Part shown: piece by piece, positions 1 through 8,688 of the stretch | Layout of the letters: each line of letters opens with the position of its first letter | How positions within the stretch are numbered: the stretch's first letter is position 1 | From: Candidatus Poseidoniales archaeon | GTDB lineage: Archaea; Thermoplasmatota; Poseidoniia; Poseidoniales; Poseidoniaceae | Assembly: GCA_003602415.1 (NCBI GenBank) | Contig: QQSK01000002.1 | Location: forward strand, 9,993 to 73,992 | DNA length: 64,000 nt | Reading direction: 5' to 3' | Made by a program: the position numbers and the translations under genes | Notes under the pieces: model-generated | Database searches by the model: none | Told to the model about the DNA's origin: nothing | Seen by the model: only the letters and a program-made list of their open reading frames with translations

Positions 1-133
1 CGCAAGCATCCCGCCCAACTCCCCCCCGTATATCAAGGTGACTGTTTGCACCTGTTTGCAAAACGAGGCACTGCAAAGCAATCTGAGCATTTAGATTATA
101 TGTGAATCCACTATTTTTGCAAGCCAGAATCTG

Positions 134-140
134 AAAAAAA
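134..140 (-). terminator. Candidate oligo-T terminator after secY
   Basis: Downstream of the secY stop, the minus strand reads seven consecutive T residues here, and a second run of five T lies at about 186-190. Oligo-T tracts without a hairpin are the usual archaeal terminator. No gene is seen in 1-215; the stretch is AT-rich apart from a short C-rich start, and contains a small direct repeat of TGTTTGCA near 46-60. The terminator role is inferred. Confidence 0.4.
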
Positions 141-215
141 TAACCGCAGTAAAATCAACGTTCAAATCTCGATAATCAAATATCAAAAACCGAGCAATTT
201 TGCTGTGGTTTTAGA

Positions 216-2177
216 TCACTCAGCACCGAAGAACTGCCGGAGCATTGGATGCATTTCCATCGCCTGTTCCTTCTGAATCTGCTCATATGTACGTAATATG
301 ATACCTACAGCAAGCAACAGACCCGTTCCAGTAGCATTACCTACCGTTCCAAGCAAATCCGCTCCTGCAGCCAATAGACCGACGAATGCACCAGAGAAGT
401 AGGTCACTGGTGGAATGTATCTCTCAAGGATTCTTTCGAGAACTAGAGGGTTCTTTCTGAAACCTGGAATCTGCATTCCTGTTCGCTCGATTTGCTTAGC
501 TACATCTTTTGAACCCATATTCGTAGTATCGATCCAGAACTTCGCGAATACCATCGAACCTACCGTCATCAATGTGACATAGAAGAATACGTGACCGCCG
601 ATTTGCCATAGGCTATGACCATAGATATCTCCATCTTGATTGAGGAGAGGAATCAGCCAATCGTTAACACCGTTTACCATCGAAGAATACCAAGCGAATC
701 CGCCACTAGGTGTAGACGAACCTGGCTCATATGTTCCAATATAATCGGACATACTTCCCCAACCTTCCTTACCAAGTATCGGCGTCTTCTGCAACGTTGG
801 ATGGTTCCAGAATAGTAGAGTAAACATGTTGATGTTTGCTAGAAGTGCAGCCATCAAAATAACCGGAATGTTAGATGCATAAACCAATCGAATTGGATAC
901 TTACCACGGTGACCACGGACCTTACCGTGAGTTAGTGGCAATTCCAGTTTACTGGATTCAGCGTATGCTACCACAAGGAATACCACAACTGACGAGAATA
1001 GAGCTGCCACTGGATTGACGTGAGTCAACAGAATGGTCTCGAAACCATTCTGAGATATCATTTCGGCATTCGTCGCCTCCCGGAACATATAGAATATCAT
1101 AGGCAACGTTCCCGATGGAGGATTTTGAAGACTGTAACTCATTCCAGAAGTTGCTGGCATTGGTGAAAGTGTACCAACGAATGTTGATTGCGCTACACCA
1201 GCAGCAATGAATAGAGAGATACCAGAACCAATTCCCCACTTGCTTACCAATTCATCCAGCAAGAATACTAGGTATGAACCTGCGAATAATTGTGCAACGA
1301 TAACGAAGTTAGCCCAACCCATTCCATAATCGCTGATCAAAGCCTCTGTAGGGTCTAGGAAACCATAGGTCTGAGGAATAGATTCGATTGGAATCATTAG
1401 AAGAACAAGCAACTTCTGTACACCTTGGTACATCGCTTTGTCTTCAGAGTCTTGAAGGTCTAAGCGGATAATCTTAGCACCAGCGAACAACTGCATGATA
1501 ATGGAACCAGTAACAATTGGTCCAATACCCAAGTGCATGATTGTACCAGATGCACCAGCCATGATAGAACGGAATCCACTGAACAGGTCAAGTGCTTGTC
1601 CGGAAAGACCCCATAGCATGACGTTGGTCATTGCGAAGTAAATGATTAGAACAAGAGTTGTTGTCCACAACTTCTCATTAAATCGGACGTGGCGCTCAGG
1701 CTTAGTGATTGTTGGATAAGTATCTACGAATCGGTGTAGAGCGTACAAACGGCTACTCTTATCGCCACTGTACATGAAACTAGTCAATGCTGCAGCAGCA
1801 CCGAATCCGAGTAGGATAACTCCGACCAGCAAATATCCAACCATGTCCTGGTGAGTACCATCATACCAAGCGTTAGGACGGCAATACCATACTGCGGTTC
1901 CAAGGAAACCTAGCCAAGCTAGCATCTTTCCATATCGGCCAATAATCGGTACTTCTTTCAGACCTTCAGGAAGATCTCTAGTGAAACACCAAATCATGAA
2001 TGCAACGTAAATTACACCGAAACTGAATCCGAAGATTGCACCATCAACTGCGTTTTGAGAAGCATTGCCTCCCATTCCAAGAGCAGTCTCAAAGGCTTCG
2101 TATTGCCAATATCCTAGCATACCAAAGTACAGAAGTCCGGTTAGACCTACTGCCCAAGGGATTGATTGCTTGCCCAT
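216..2177 (-). CDS. secY: SecY, preprotein translocase channel subunit, with extra N-terminal membrane segments
   Basis: SecY forms the protein-conducting channel in the cytoplasmic membrane. The family-like part begins near residue 155 (PTITKPERHVRFNEKLWTTT) and continues with the plug region, HLGIGPIVTGSIIMQL (helix 2), the GIGSGISLFIAAG segment and the C-terminal helices ending in a Met-rich tail. At 653 residues it is much longer than usual archaeal SecY (about 460-490). The excess is mainly an N-terminal extension with about four hydrophobic segments (roughly residues 7-25, 47-65, 83-98 and 112-135), plus a long loop near 450-520. ATG is preceded by GGAGG. It is the last gene of the ribosomal superoperon, its canonical archaeal place. 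Confidence 0.96.
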   Translation of the reverse strand: MGKQSIPWAVGLTGLLYFGMLGYWQYEAFETALGMGGNASQNAVDGAIFGFSFGVIYVAFMIWCFTRDLPEGLKEVPIIGRYGKMLAWLGFLGTAVWYCRPNAWYDGTHQDMVGYLLVGVILLGFGAAAALTSFMYSGDKSSRLYALHRFVDTYPTITKPERHVRFNEKLWTTTLVLIIYFAMTNVMLWGLSGQALDLFSGFRSIMAGASGTIMHLGIGPIVTGSIIMQLFAGAKIIRLDLQDSEDKAMYQGVQKLLVLLMIPIESIPQTYGFLDPTEALISDYGMGWANFVIVAQLFAGSYLVFLLDELVSKWGIGSGISLFIAAGVAQSTFVGTLSPMPATSGMSYSLQNPPSGTLPMIFYMFREATNAEMISQNGFETILLTHVNPVAALFSSVVVFLVVAYAESSKLELPLTHGKVRGHRGKYPIRLVYASNIPVILMAALLANINMFTLLFWNHPTLQKTPILGKEGWGSMSDYIGTYEPGSSTPSGGFAWYSSMVNGVNDWLIPLLNQDGDIYGHSLWQIGGHVFFYVTLMTVGSMVFAKFWIDTTNMGSKDVAKQIERTGMQIPGFRKNPLVLERILERYIPPVTYFSGAFVGLLAAGADLLGTVGNATGTGLLLAVGIILRTYEQIQKEQAMEMHPMLRQFFGAE

Positions 2178-2247
2178 TCACATTCCTCCAGTTGTTGCGT
2201 TGTTGTTTTGGTCAAGAAGATAACGGAATAAACCTCATGTGAGGTAT

Positions 2248-2661
2248 TCACTCCCACTCCTCATCATCATCGTCATCGCCTTCGATAGAGCCACCAGCAG
2301 CAGAGATTTTCTGTGCTGCTTTAGCGGACCATTCTTCAACGGTAACAGTAAGTGCTGTACTTATTCTGCCAGAACCTAGCAGTTTATCGATTCCCATCTC
2401 AGTCAAGTTGACTGAGTCACCACCGTCAGCCATTCCTTCAAGGTCGCTGACATTACATGTGACATAGACAGTTCTTAGGCTTGGATCACGGTTGAAACCG
2501 TGCATTCCCCAGTGACCTGGCATATACTTGATTCGAGTCATGACGCGGTGCTTGTTCATACCTGCATTTCCACGTCCACCACGCTTACCTGCTCCACGGC
2601 CAGCCTTGTGACCTCTTCCGTGTGTGCGGCAACGTCCACGATGCTTGTTTGCTTTACTCAT
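2248..2661 (-). CDS. rpl15: Ribosomal protein uL15
   Basis: Large-subunit protein of the central core. The N-terminus has the Gly/Arg/His-rich uL15 signature (HRGRCRTHGRGHKAGRGAGK) that threads into rRNA, followed by the globular part with GGDSVNLTEMGIDKLLGSGR. The 137-residue length is normal for archaeal uL15, apart from a strongly acidic tail (GDDDDDEEWE), which is a local extension. It lies 10 nt after uL30 and 70 nt before secY, the standard spc order. Family assignment is secure. Confidence 0.96.
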   Translation of the reverse strand: MSKANKHRGRCRTHGRGHKAGRGAGKRGGRGNAGMNKHRVMTRIKYMPGHWGMHGFNRDPSLRTVYVTCNVSDLEGMADGGDSVNLTEMGIDKLLGSGRISTALTVTVEEWSAKAAQKISAAGGSIEGDDDDDEEWE

Positions 2662-2671
2662 CTAAATCACC

Positions 2672-3142
2672 TCAAATCATCCTTTCGACCAGAGCCGAAA
2701 TGTCCTCTCCACGAGGTCCAAGAGCGCCACCTACAACGTAGGTTCGCTTTAGTCCGCCCCAGCCCTTTGGGCCACGAGGAGGATGTAGTCTGAATACTCT
2801 CTTCATATCTGGAATATCTTTGACTGTTGCATCTCCAGCAACGATTGCTGCTGCAAAGTCCTTGATGGAACCATAGTCTGTTGCTTCTTTCACAACTTCA
2901 TCGGTTACTGGCTTGTCTCCAATTAGACGGCCACGCTCGGAAATCATCTTCTCTACAAGATCTGCATCTGCATCTCCCCAAGTGATGTAATCCTTAGCTT
3001 TCTGAAGCATACCCTTGTACTGAGGGTTCTCTGGAATGATTACTGCGTGGTTAACACGAGTCAAATTCAACATACCCATCGTTTCTCTAATAGAACGTTC
3101 AACTTTAACATCAGAACGTGCTCTAACTACAATCCAACTCAT
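2672..3142 (-). CDS. rpl30: Ribosomal protein uL30 (archaeal long form)
   Basis: Large-subunit protein in the long archaeal/eukaryotic form (156 residues). The N-terminal beta-strand motif WIVVRARSDVKVERSIRETM and the LTRVNHAVIIP segment are characteristic; the C-terminal half carries FRLHPPRGPKGWGGLKR, typical of the archaeal type. The ATG overlaps the uS5 stop by four bases (ATGA), indicating translational coupling. Confidence 0.96.
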   Translation of the reverse strand: MSWIVVRARSDVKVERSIRETMGMLNLTRVNHAVIIPENPQYKGMLQKAKDYITWGDADADLVEKMISERGRLIGDKPVTDEVVKEATDYGSIKDFAAAIVAGDATVKDIPDMKRVFRLHPPRGPKGWGGLKRTYVVGGALGPRGEDISALVERMI

Positions 3143-3909
3143 TCTAATAGCCTCCCTTTGTGAATGAACAACTCTGCTCTCTGAGAGTTTGTTACACGAG
3201 TTCTGTTAATTGCTGCTAATGCATTGAATGTTGCTGCAGCGTAATTGATAGTGGTTCGAGTCTGACCCTTTGTACGGGATAGAACATCGGTTACACCTGC
3301 TAGAGCAAGTACACGCTTACCTGTTTCACCAATAACCAATCCTTTACCTGCTGGTGCTGGCATTAGAGTTACACGAGTGGAACCTGCTTGTCCCTGTACC
3401 TTGAATGGTACAGATGTTCCTGGCCCTACGCTTGATTCCCAAGAACCGTTTCCACGCTGAATCTGAATCAGATTCAACTTAGCAGCGGTTAATGCCTTGC
3501 TGATTGCTTGAGCAACTTCCTTGCCCTTAGCCATTGCAAGGCCAACATATCCATCTTTGTTACCAACACAAGCCATTACGTTGAATCTTACACGTCGACC
3601 AGAGTCAGTCATTCTTTGAACCATATTGACCTTGATAATTTCATCTTCAAGGTTAGGAATTAGTGCGTCTACGATTTCAACTTCACGAATTGGAAGTCCA
3701 GAAGCAAGTGCTTGCTCGTAGGTAATGATTCTACCAGCCATAACTTCCTTGCCAAGTCTAGTCTTTGGAGACCATGTGCGAAGAGCAGCGATCGATTCGT
3801 CAGCAGCTGTGCGACGACGTCGGCGTCCGCCTTCGTTCTGTTCTTCTTCCTTAGGTGCAAAGGCCTTGATTAGACCCGGTGCCATTTGAGATACTTCATC
3901 TACACTCAT
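3139..3909 (-). CDS. rps5: Ribosomal protein uS5
   Basis: Small-subunit protein with an S5 RNA-binding domain (VNMVQRMTDSGRRVRFNVM, then VGNKDGYVGLAMAKGKEV) and the C-terminal domain (PAPAGKGLVIGETGKRVLALAG). The open frame extends 25 codons further upstream, but ATG at 3909 is preferred: it follows GAGGAGG at a good distance, starts one base after the uL18 stop, and leaves 256 residues. The N-terminal 60 residues are Lys/Arg/Glu-rich and probably disordered. Coupled with uL18 upstream and uL30 downstream. Confidence 0.95.
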   Translation of the reverse strand: MSVDEVSQMAPGLIKAFAPKEEEQNEGGRRRRRTAADESIAALRTWSPKTRLGKEVMAGRIITYEQALASGLPIREVEIVDALIPNLEDEIIKVNMVQRMTDSGRRVRFNVMACVGNKDGYVGLAMAKGKEVAQAISKALTAAKLNLIQIQRGNGSWESSVGPGTSVPFKVQGQAGSTRVTLMPAPAGKGLVIGETGKRVLALAGVTDVLSRTKGQTRTTINYAAATFNALAAINRTRVTNSQRAELFIHKGRLLE

Positions 3910-3910
3910 T

Positions 3911-4423
3911 TCAGAACGCCTCCTCGATCTTTGACTTGGTTGCTTCAACTGTTGAAGCGTAAGAATCGTCAATGTGTGCGCCATTTAGGCGGTCTTCTCC
4001 AGGTAGGACATTTTCCCCGTGAGGAATTTCCAGTCCTGCATCAACCATTCCTTTCAGAGCAGCAAACACTCGGTTTCCGTTAGAACTAGCAGCCAATCCA
4101 ATGTCTAGCACAGCTTCGTCATGTCCTGCAGCGATTGCGGACTTTCCGAGAGCATAGCCTACAAGATAGGATGCTGGAATATTCTTGCGAGAGTTTGACT
4201 CAGGCCATCCGTAGCGAGAGACCAAATCATCTCCAGTTACAGAAACTTCAACTTTGTCACCATCTCTTTCCCAAGAAACCACTTGGCAAACAACACGAGT
4301 GTTAGAGACTCTAACAACTGCACGAGCGTTTCCGCCTTTCAGTAATTTCAGACGGCGACGATAATCTGTTTCACCAGTTCGTCGACGGCGGTATTGGTTA
4401 CGCTGTCTTGGTCCTTTAGCCAT
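3911..4423 (-). CDS. rpl18: Ribosomal protein uL18
   Basis: 5S rRNA-binding protein of the central protuberance. The basic N-terminus (GPRQRNQYRRRRTGETDYRRR) and the VRVSNTRVVCQVV strand are typical of archaeal uL18. Two adjacent in-frame ATGs are possible (4426 and 4423) after GGAGGTGA; the second gives the usual MAKGPR start. The eL19 stop overlaps the start. Its 170 residues are normal for the archaeal form. Confidence 0.95.
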   Translation of the reverse strand: MAKGPRQRNQYRRRRTGETDYRRRLKLLKGGNARAVVRVSNTRVVCQVVSWERDGDKVEVSVTGDDLVSRYGWPESNSRKNIPASYLVGYALGKSAIAAGHDEAVLDIGLAASSNGNRVFAALKGMVDAGLEIPHGENVLPGEDRLNGAHIDDSYASTVEATKSKIEEAF

Positions 4424-4881
4424 CATTGGTCACCTCCGATTGAGATTCCTTCGACACTCATCTGTGCCTTCATGTGAGAGATAGAACGGTATGAACCACC
4501 CTTTGCTTTCAGGTAATAGTGACGGTACTGAGAGCGCTCAAGAGTGCCATCTTCTCTCATTTCCTTGAGAGTTCGGCGTTGAGCACGGATAGTTGCCATC
4601 CACTGCTGCTTGCGAGGGTTACGAGCGTTAGCGGAACCGGATCTCTTTCCATGTCCCTTACGTCGTCCCTTCTGCTTCTGAGATTGGCGCTTCAATGCAC
4701 GTACTCTGGAAGTACCTTGCACTGCTCTAGCCTTAATCCATCCATTTTCGATAGCCTCACGGATATCTTCCTTCTGAACAGATTGTGCAACCTGGTCAAG
4801 ATAGGATGGATTAATCCAAACTCTGTTGACACCACACTTCAATAGTTGTGCTGCCATTTTCTTTTGATTAGTAATCTGCAT
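4423..4881 (-). CDS. rpl19e: Ribosomal protein eL19
   Basis: Archaeal/eukaryotic large-subunit protein. Diagnostic are AAQLLKCGVNRVWINP near the N-terminus, the very basic linker KRQSQKQKGRRKGHGKRSGS, and the helical segment with IRAQRRTLKEMREDG and YRHYYLKAKGG. The 152-residue length matches the family. Its ATG overlaps the last base of the eL32 stop (TGATG), so it is tightly coupled. A later ATG at 4857 would remove a conserved part and is not preferred. Confidence 0.95.
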   Translation of the reverse strand: MQITNQKKMAAQLLKCGVNRVWINPSYLDQVAQSVQKEDIREAIENGWIKARAVQGTSRVRALKRQSQKQKGRRKGHGKRSGSANARNPRKQQWMATIRAQRRTLKEMREDGTLERSQYRHYYLKAKGGSYRSISHMKAQMSVEGISIGGDQ

Positions 4882-5522
4882 CAGCGTTCCCTCCTGCGGT
4901 TAAGGACTCTAATTCCCAATTCGTCAGCACGAGAGTGAATATTTTCTCGCTTGCGTCCACCAACTGTAGCACCGATTCGTGCTGCTTGGGTTTCTGCATC
5001 GATTTGATCCAAGTCCCTTGCGTTGTGAACCATGACTTCTTCGAATCCAGATGGGTGTAGACCGCTTGCAGCCTTCACCTTTCCATGTCCTATTCGAACA
5101 AGAGAGCCGCGGTACTTGTAATTGCGGCGTTGTTTGTTGTCCATTCCGTGTGGCTTTCTCCATCCGGAGCGTGAAAGACGCTTGTAACGGAACCACTCAG
5201 TTCTGCGGAAAGAAGGAGTTCCCTTCTTTTGTGCTGCACGTAGAGCTAGAGCAGCCTTCAAATCATCAGATAGAACTGGCTTCTGCTTTGCAACGTGTTC
5301 TTCCACTAGGTCTTCATCGTCCCAGTCTTCGTCCTCGTAATCTTCATCGAAGTCGTCTTCAACAAATTCTTCTTCAGATGATTCTTCTTCTACCGGAGCA
5401 GGTTCGTCTGCACCTTCTTGTAGGCGTGAAATAAGGTCTGCTTTCTTACCAGAAACAGGTAGACCTGCTTCCTTTAGCAACTCCTTGAGTTCAGCAACTG
5501 TCATATTTTCGTAATCACTCAT
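4881..5522 (-). CDS. rpl32e: Ribosomal protein eL32 with N-terminal SAP domain
   Basis: The C-terminal half (about residues 95-213) is eL32: FRRTEWFRYKRLSRSGWRKP, then HNARDLDQIDAETQAARIGA and the terminal RVLNRRRER. The first about 40 residues form a SAP-type helix-extension-helix (MTVAELKELLKEAGLPVSGK followed by KADLISRLQE), a DNA/RNA-binding fold not normally part of this protein. The two are joined by a very acidic linker of about 40 residues rich in Asp/Glu. The start at 5522 follows GGAGG; the longer frame (5549) would begin inside uL6. Haloarchaeal eL32 also has an N-terminal extension, but of a different kind as far as known. Confidence 0.93.
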   Translation of the reverse strand: MSDYENMTVAELKELLKEAGLPVSGKKADLISRLQEGADEPAPVEEESSEEEFVEDDFDEDYEDEDWDDEDLVEEHVAKQKPVLSDDLKAALALRAAQKKGTPSFRRTEWFRYKRLSRSGWRKPHGMDNKQRRNYKYRGSLVRIGHGKVKAASGLHPSGFEEVMVHNARDLDQIDAETQAARIGATVGGRKRENIHSRADELGIRVLNRRRER

Positions 5523-5535
5523 CTCAATTCCTCCA

Positions 5536-6075
5536 TCATGCCTTCTCAATCAGGTAAATTCCGTCCTGGAAAACACGTCGGTCGCGCTTCTTAACGGTGG
5601 TAGAGCGCTCGATATTTGCAGCGGTTTGACCAACTGCTTCTTTATCGACGCCACTAACGATTACTTCTGTTTTGTTTTGTACCTTGACATCTACTCCATT
5701 GAGGATCTTAGCTGACCTTGGTACACGTTCTCCGAAGTAATTGTTTACTACGAATTCGCTACCCTTTACTGCTAAAGTCATAGGGAAGTGAGAATACAAT
5801 GCTTTCAGAGTGTAAGTGAATCCATCAGTTACACCCTTTACCATGTTATTCAAGTGAGCCCTCCATGTTCCTGCAATTGCCGATTCTTTGCGGCGAGGAA
5901 GATCGATACGAACGATTAGGGCTCCTCCTTCTTGGAAGATGTCATGTCTTGGACTAGAAAAGTCACGAGAAATGCTACCCTTAGGTCCTGTGATTGTGAC
6001 TGTGTCACCATCAATCGTTGCATTAACTCCTTCAGGAATTACTACAGTGTGTTCAATTCGGTCTATTTTTACCAT
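5536..6075 (-). CDS. rpl6: Ribosomal protein uL6
   Basis: Large-subunit protein near the factor-binding site. It contains two uL6-type alpha/beta repeats: the N-terminal one with IPEGVNATIDGDTVTITGPKGS and a second with VNNYFGERVPRSAKILNGV. It has 179 residues, as expected for the archaeal form. Ten-base gap after uS8. Ordinary member of the operon with no odd features. Confidence 0.96.
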   Translation of the reverse strand: MVKIDRIEHTVVIPEGVNATIDGDTVTITGPKGSISRDFSSPRHDIFQEGGALIVRIDLPRRKESAIAGTWRAHLNNMVKGVTDGFTYTLKALYSHFPMTLAVKGSEFVVNNYFGERVPRSAKILNGVDVKVQNKTEVIVSGVDKEAVGQTAANIERSTTVKKRDRRVFQDGIYLIEKA

Positions 6076-6084
6076 TTAATCACC

Positions 6085-6474
6085 TCAGAAAACATATGCA
6101 AGGAGTTTTCCACCAATACGGTTCTCCTTTGCGTCTTTGTGGTGCATTACACCACTGTTGGTAGTCAAAATCAAGAGTCCGAAATCTTGTGCTGGAAGGT
6201 AGCGACCTTCCCACTTATCGAACTCTTGGCGGCGAACTGAGTGGCGTGGCTTCACAACGCCACATTCGTTAATGGCGCCACGAAGTTGAACAATGAATCT
6301 GCCTCCTCGTCCGTCGTCGTTCTTCTCAATCTCTCCGACATAGCCGGAGGTTTGCATAATCTCTAGAACAGATCCAAGTAACTTGGATGCTGGAGAAAGG
6401 TCTACGTTGAACTTTCCAGCTTGTTCTGCATTGAATAGTTTAGCTAGTGCATCATTAAGGGGGTCGAACTGCAT
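6085..6474 (-). CDS. rps8: Ribosomal protein uS8
   Basis: Primary 16S rRNA binder (helix 21). It begins with DPLNDALAKLFNAE, the family start, and ends with the archaeal signature DFGLLILTTNSGVMHHKDA followed by RIGGKLLAYVF. It has 129 residues, the usual length. It lies 11 nt after uS14 and 9 nt before uL6 in the canonical order. Confidence 0.96.
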   Translation of the reverse strand: MQFDPLNDALAKLFNAEQAGKFNVDLSPASKLLGSVLEIMQTSGYVGEIEKNDDGRGGRFIVQLRGAINECGVVKPRHSVRRQEFDKWEGRYLPAQDFGLLILTTNSGVMHHKDAKENRIGGKLLAYVF

Positions 6475-6485
6475 TCATAATCACC

Positions 6486-6638
6486 TCAATTCATTTTCTT
6501 AAATCCTATTTCAGGAGCGACATCACGGAAACACTGTCTACACAATCGTAGTCCATGACGGCGAATCATTCCTCGGCGGCGTCCACATCTGCGGCATCCG
6601 TTTGTTCTTCCAATCTGTTCACCATGGTCTCGTGCCAT
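6486..6638 (-). CDS. rps14: Ribosomal protein uS14 (zinc-binding short form)
   Basis: Short zinc-ribbon uS14 of 50 residues: [23 protein letters not shown] supplies four cysteines in two CxxC pairs. The frame is open upstream to 6683, but the ATG at 6638 ([11 protein letters not shown]) follows GGAGGAGTG and fits the family length, so the extension inside uL5 is rejected. Lies 2 nt after uL5. Confidence 0.95.
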   Translation of the reverse strand: MARDHGEQIGRTNGCRRCGRRRGMIRRHGLRLCRQCFRDVAPEIGFKKMN

Positions 6639-6640
6639 TT

Positions 6641-7168
6641 TCACTCCTCCAAGATTTTGACACCATAGTTCTCCGCAAACCATGCTCTGGCGTCATCAGC
6701 ATTGGTTCGGTGGTTCTGTGCAACTTTTGCACTGCGACGGCGGCGGCGACTGACACGGTGGCCAGGTCTCTCTAGTACGACGTTAATGTCCATACCAAAG
6801 ATGCCGATATCTGGATCATACTTTTGCTCAGGGAAATCAGTGTAGTCTGGAATACCAAAAGAAAGGTTACCAGTTCTATCAAAGTTCCACGAAGGAATTG
6901 TATTTTCACGGACCCAGAAAGCGTCTGTTAGGAATTTCTTGATAACTTCAGGATTTCTGATAGTTGCTTTGCACCCGATAGGGAATCCAACACGGACCTT
7001 CAGGTCACGGTTCTGTTGCTTACCTAGGGTTCTTACCGGTGTAACTCCAGTTACAAGTTCGAGTACCTTTTCAGCGTTAGAAAGGCGATCTCCACCTTCA
7101 CCAACACCAATGTTGACTACAACCTTGGAAATTCGAGGCATACTCATTGGGTTTGCTGATTCGCTCAC
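6641..7168 (-). CDS. rpl5: Ribosomal protein uL5 (GTG start)
   Basis: 5S rRNA-binding protein. Diagnostic parts are [20 protein letters not shown], the P-site loop with [21 protein letters not shown], and [20 protein letters not shown]. The best start is GTG at 7168: it forms a four-base GTGA overlap with the eS4 stop and has GGAGGTGA just upstream, giving 175 residues. An ATG nine codons downstream (MSMPRI) is the other option. Confidence 0.94.
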   Translation of the reverse strand: MSESANPMSMPRISKVVVNIGVGEGGDRLSNAEKVLELVTGVTPVRTLGKQQNRDLKVRVGFPIGCKATIRNPEVIKKFLTDAFWVRENTIPSWNFDRTGNLSFGIPDYTDFPEQKYDPDIGIFGMDINVVLERPGHRVSRRRRRSAKVAQNHRTNADDARAWFAENYGVKILEE

Positions 7169-7866
7169 TGGCTCACCTCCACACCTGGTAGAGTGCAATC
7201 ACCGACTGTGAATACATTGTCTGCAATTGTACCGAATCCATCGAATTCAACTTCGTTAGGCATGCTGGAGCGCTTAACGATGTAATTGGATACATCCGCC
7301 AACTTACCAACGTGAATTCCTCCAACCAGCATACATCGTGTTCCTTCTCCGAACTTGATGTGCTCGATTACCTTCTGGTCTGGAAGAGAAATCTTCAGTG
7401 AATCACCTGTCTTGTGCTCTGAAGCATCGTCAACAATGATGTTTCTTCCATCATGAAGGTGGACTTGAGTCTTACCTCCTTTGATTGTGGATTTGCCTTC
7501 GATACGGCAAACCTTCCAAGCTGCTTCATCAGCAGATATTGGACGGTAGCGTAGACGACCATTTGTGTCAAGAACACAGCGATAGTTTTCATCACCTAAT
7601 GTAAGAACATCCATGATTCCAACTCCACGACGGGTGTCTTTTACAATTCGACCATCGACCTTTGCTAGACCGTTGTGAAGAATTGTTCTTACTTCACGAG
7701 TAGATCTTGCTAGACCGATTACATCTCTAATTACAATATTCAAAGGCATGCATCTCTCAAGACTGTGAGCACCTGCACGAGGACGGGTTACCCATACTGT
7801 AGTCTTGCGAGGAAGAGGCCAGCTTCGAGGGATGGCCAAACGCTTCAAGTGACTGCTACTTCCCAT
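7165..7866 (-). CDS. rps4e: Ribosomal protein eS4
   Basis: Archaeal/eukaryotic small-subunit protein, 233 residues. The N-terminus HLKRLAIPRSWPLPRKTTVW is diagnostic; an S4-like RNA-binding segment (REVRTILHNGLAKVDGRIVK) and a KOW-type C-terminal part follow. The start at 7866 is preferred over an upstream TTG because AGGAG is nine bases away and MGSSSHLKRLA matches the family. Confidence 0.95.
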   Translation of the reverse strand: MGSSSHLKRLAIPRSWPLPRKTTVWVTRPRAGAHSLERCMPLNIVIRDVIGLARSTREVRTILHNGLAKVDGRIVKDTRRGVGIMDVLTLGDENYRCVLDTNGRLRYRPISADEAAWKVCRIEGKSTIKGGKTQVHLHDGRNIIVDDASEHKTGDSLKISLPDQKVIEHIKFGEGTRCMLVGGIHVGKLADVSNYIVKRSSMPNEVEFDGFGTIADNVFTVGDCTLPGVEVSQ

Positions 7867-7871
7867 ATCAT

Positions 7872-8279
7872 TCAACTCCTATCTGCGGTCAAGTGTTGCA
7901 TTCGCAACTTGTCCGTCTCGTCTAACTTGGTAACGACGACGTTGGAGGAGTGGACCGGCACTGCCTCTTCTCTGTTGTCTGACTTGGTCGCTGTTGCACC
8001 TTCTATGAAGATACGACCAGTCTTGGATTCTACATTGATTACTTTGCCAGTTAGTGGGTCTGCATTGCGCTTTCCACCAACTCTCTTGCCACCGTGTGCG
8101 AAGTCGCCACGAACTACGCGAACTGTGTCACCTACACGGATTGTAACCGAGCGAAGACCCGCAAGTCTCTCGTCTGGCTTGTCTAATTGAAGACGAGCAC
8201 GTACACGCTTGCGCTTGACATGGATAGGCGCATTTGCTTGTGCCTTTCGCTGCTTTCCTGGTTTGCTACTCTTTACCAT
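7872..8279 (-). CDS. rpl24: Ribosomal protein uL24
   Basis: Assembly-initiator protein of the large subunit, 135 residues. It has the archaeal N-terminus KSSKPGKQRKAQANAP and the KOW motif in VRVGDTVRVVRGDFAHGGKR-like context (IRVGDTVRVVRGDFAHGGKR), with VINVESKTGRIFIEGATATK after it. The open frame runs 67 codons upstream but overlaps uL14 there; ATG 8279 with GAGGTG upstream is the real start. Confidence 0.95.
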   Translation of the reverse strand: MVKSSKPGKQRKAQANAPIHVKRKRVRARLQLDKPDERLAGLRSVTIRVGDTVRVVRGDFAHGGKRVGGKRNADPLTGKVINVESKTGRIFIEGATATKSDNREEAVPVHSSNVVVTKLDETDKLRMQHLTADRS

Positions 8280-8289
8280 TTCAAACACC

Positions 8290-8688
8290 TCATACGATCT
8301 GCTTTGCAGTTGCTGCGATACGAGGCCAGCGTTCTGCTGCCTCACGAGATACTGGTCCTTTGATATCTGAACCTTGAACATCGCCTTTTTCGTTAGTGAT
8401 AACACAAGCGTTGTCTTCGAATTGAACCCATGTACCGTCCACTCTACGGAATGGGCGGCGCTGTCGAATAACGACTGCATTGAACATTTGTCTGCGAGTG
8501 TCAGGGGTACCGCGCTTTACTGATACCTTGATCAAATCTCCAACACCTGCTGCTGGGTAACGACGCATTGTGCCACCAAGCTTGCGGACGTTGATCAACT
8601 GAGCAATCTTTGCACCAGTATTGTCAGCTACCTGTAACCTTGCCATGGTCGGTAGACCACGGGTCTGCTTACCTGCAATTCCACGCAT
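8290..8688 (-). CDS. rpl14: Ribosomal protein uL14
   Basis: Large-subunit protein at the subunit interface. The sequence RGLPTMARLQVADNTGAKIA and the later YPAAGVGDLIKVSVKRGTPD and FNAVVIRQRRPFRR blocks are diagnostic. It has 132 residues, the archaeal length. The ATG overlaps the uS17 stop by one base (TGATG). Confidence 0.96.
   Translation of the reverse strand: MRGIAGKQTRGLPTMARLQVADNTGAKIAQLINVRKLGGTMRRYPAAGVGDLIKVSVKRGTPDTRRQMFNAVVIRQRRPFRRVDGTWVQFEDNACVITNEKGDVQGSDIKGPVSREAAERWPRIAATAKQIV

Noticed and set aside
3910..3984. 25-residue N-terminal extension of uS5
   Set aside because: It would lie inside uL18, and the ATG at 3909 has a strong Shine-Dalgarno sequence.
8280..8480. 67-residue N-terminal extension of uL24
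   Set aside because: It overlaps uL14 coding sequence and has no family match; the start at 8279 fits.
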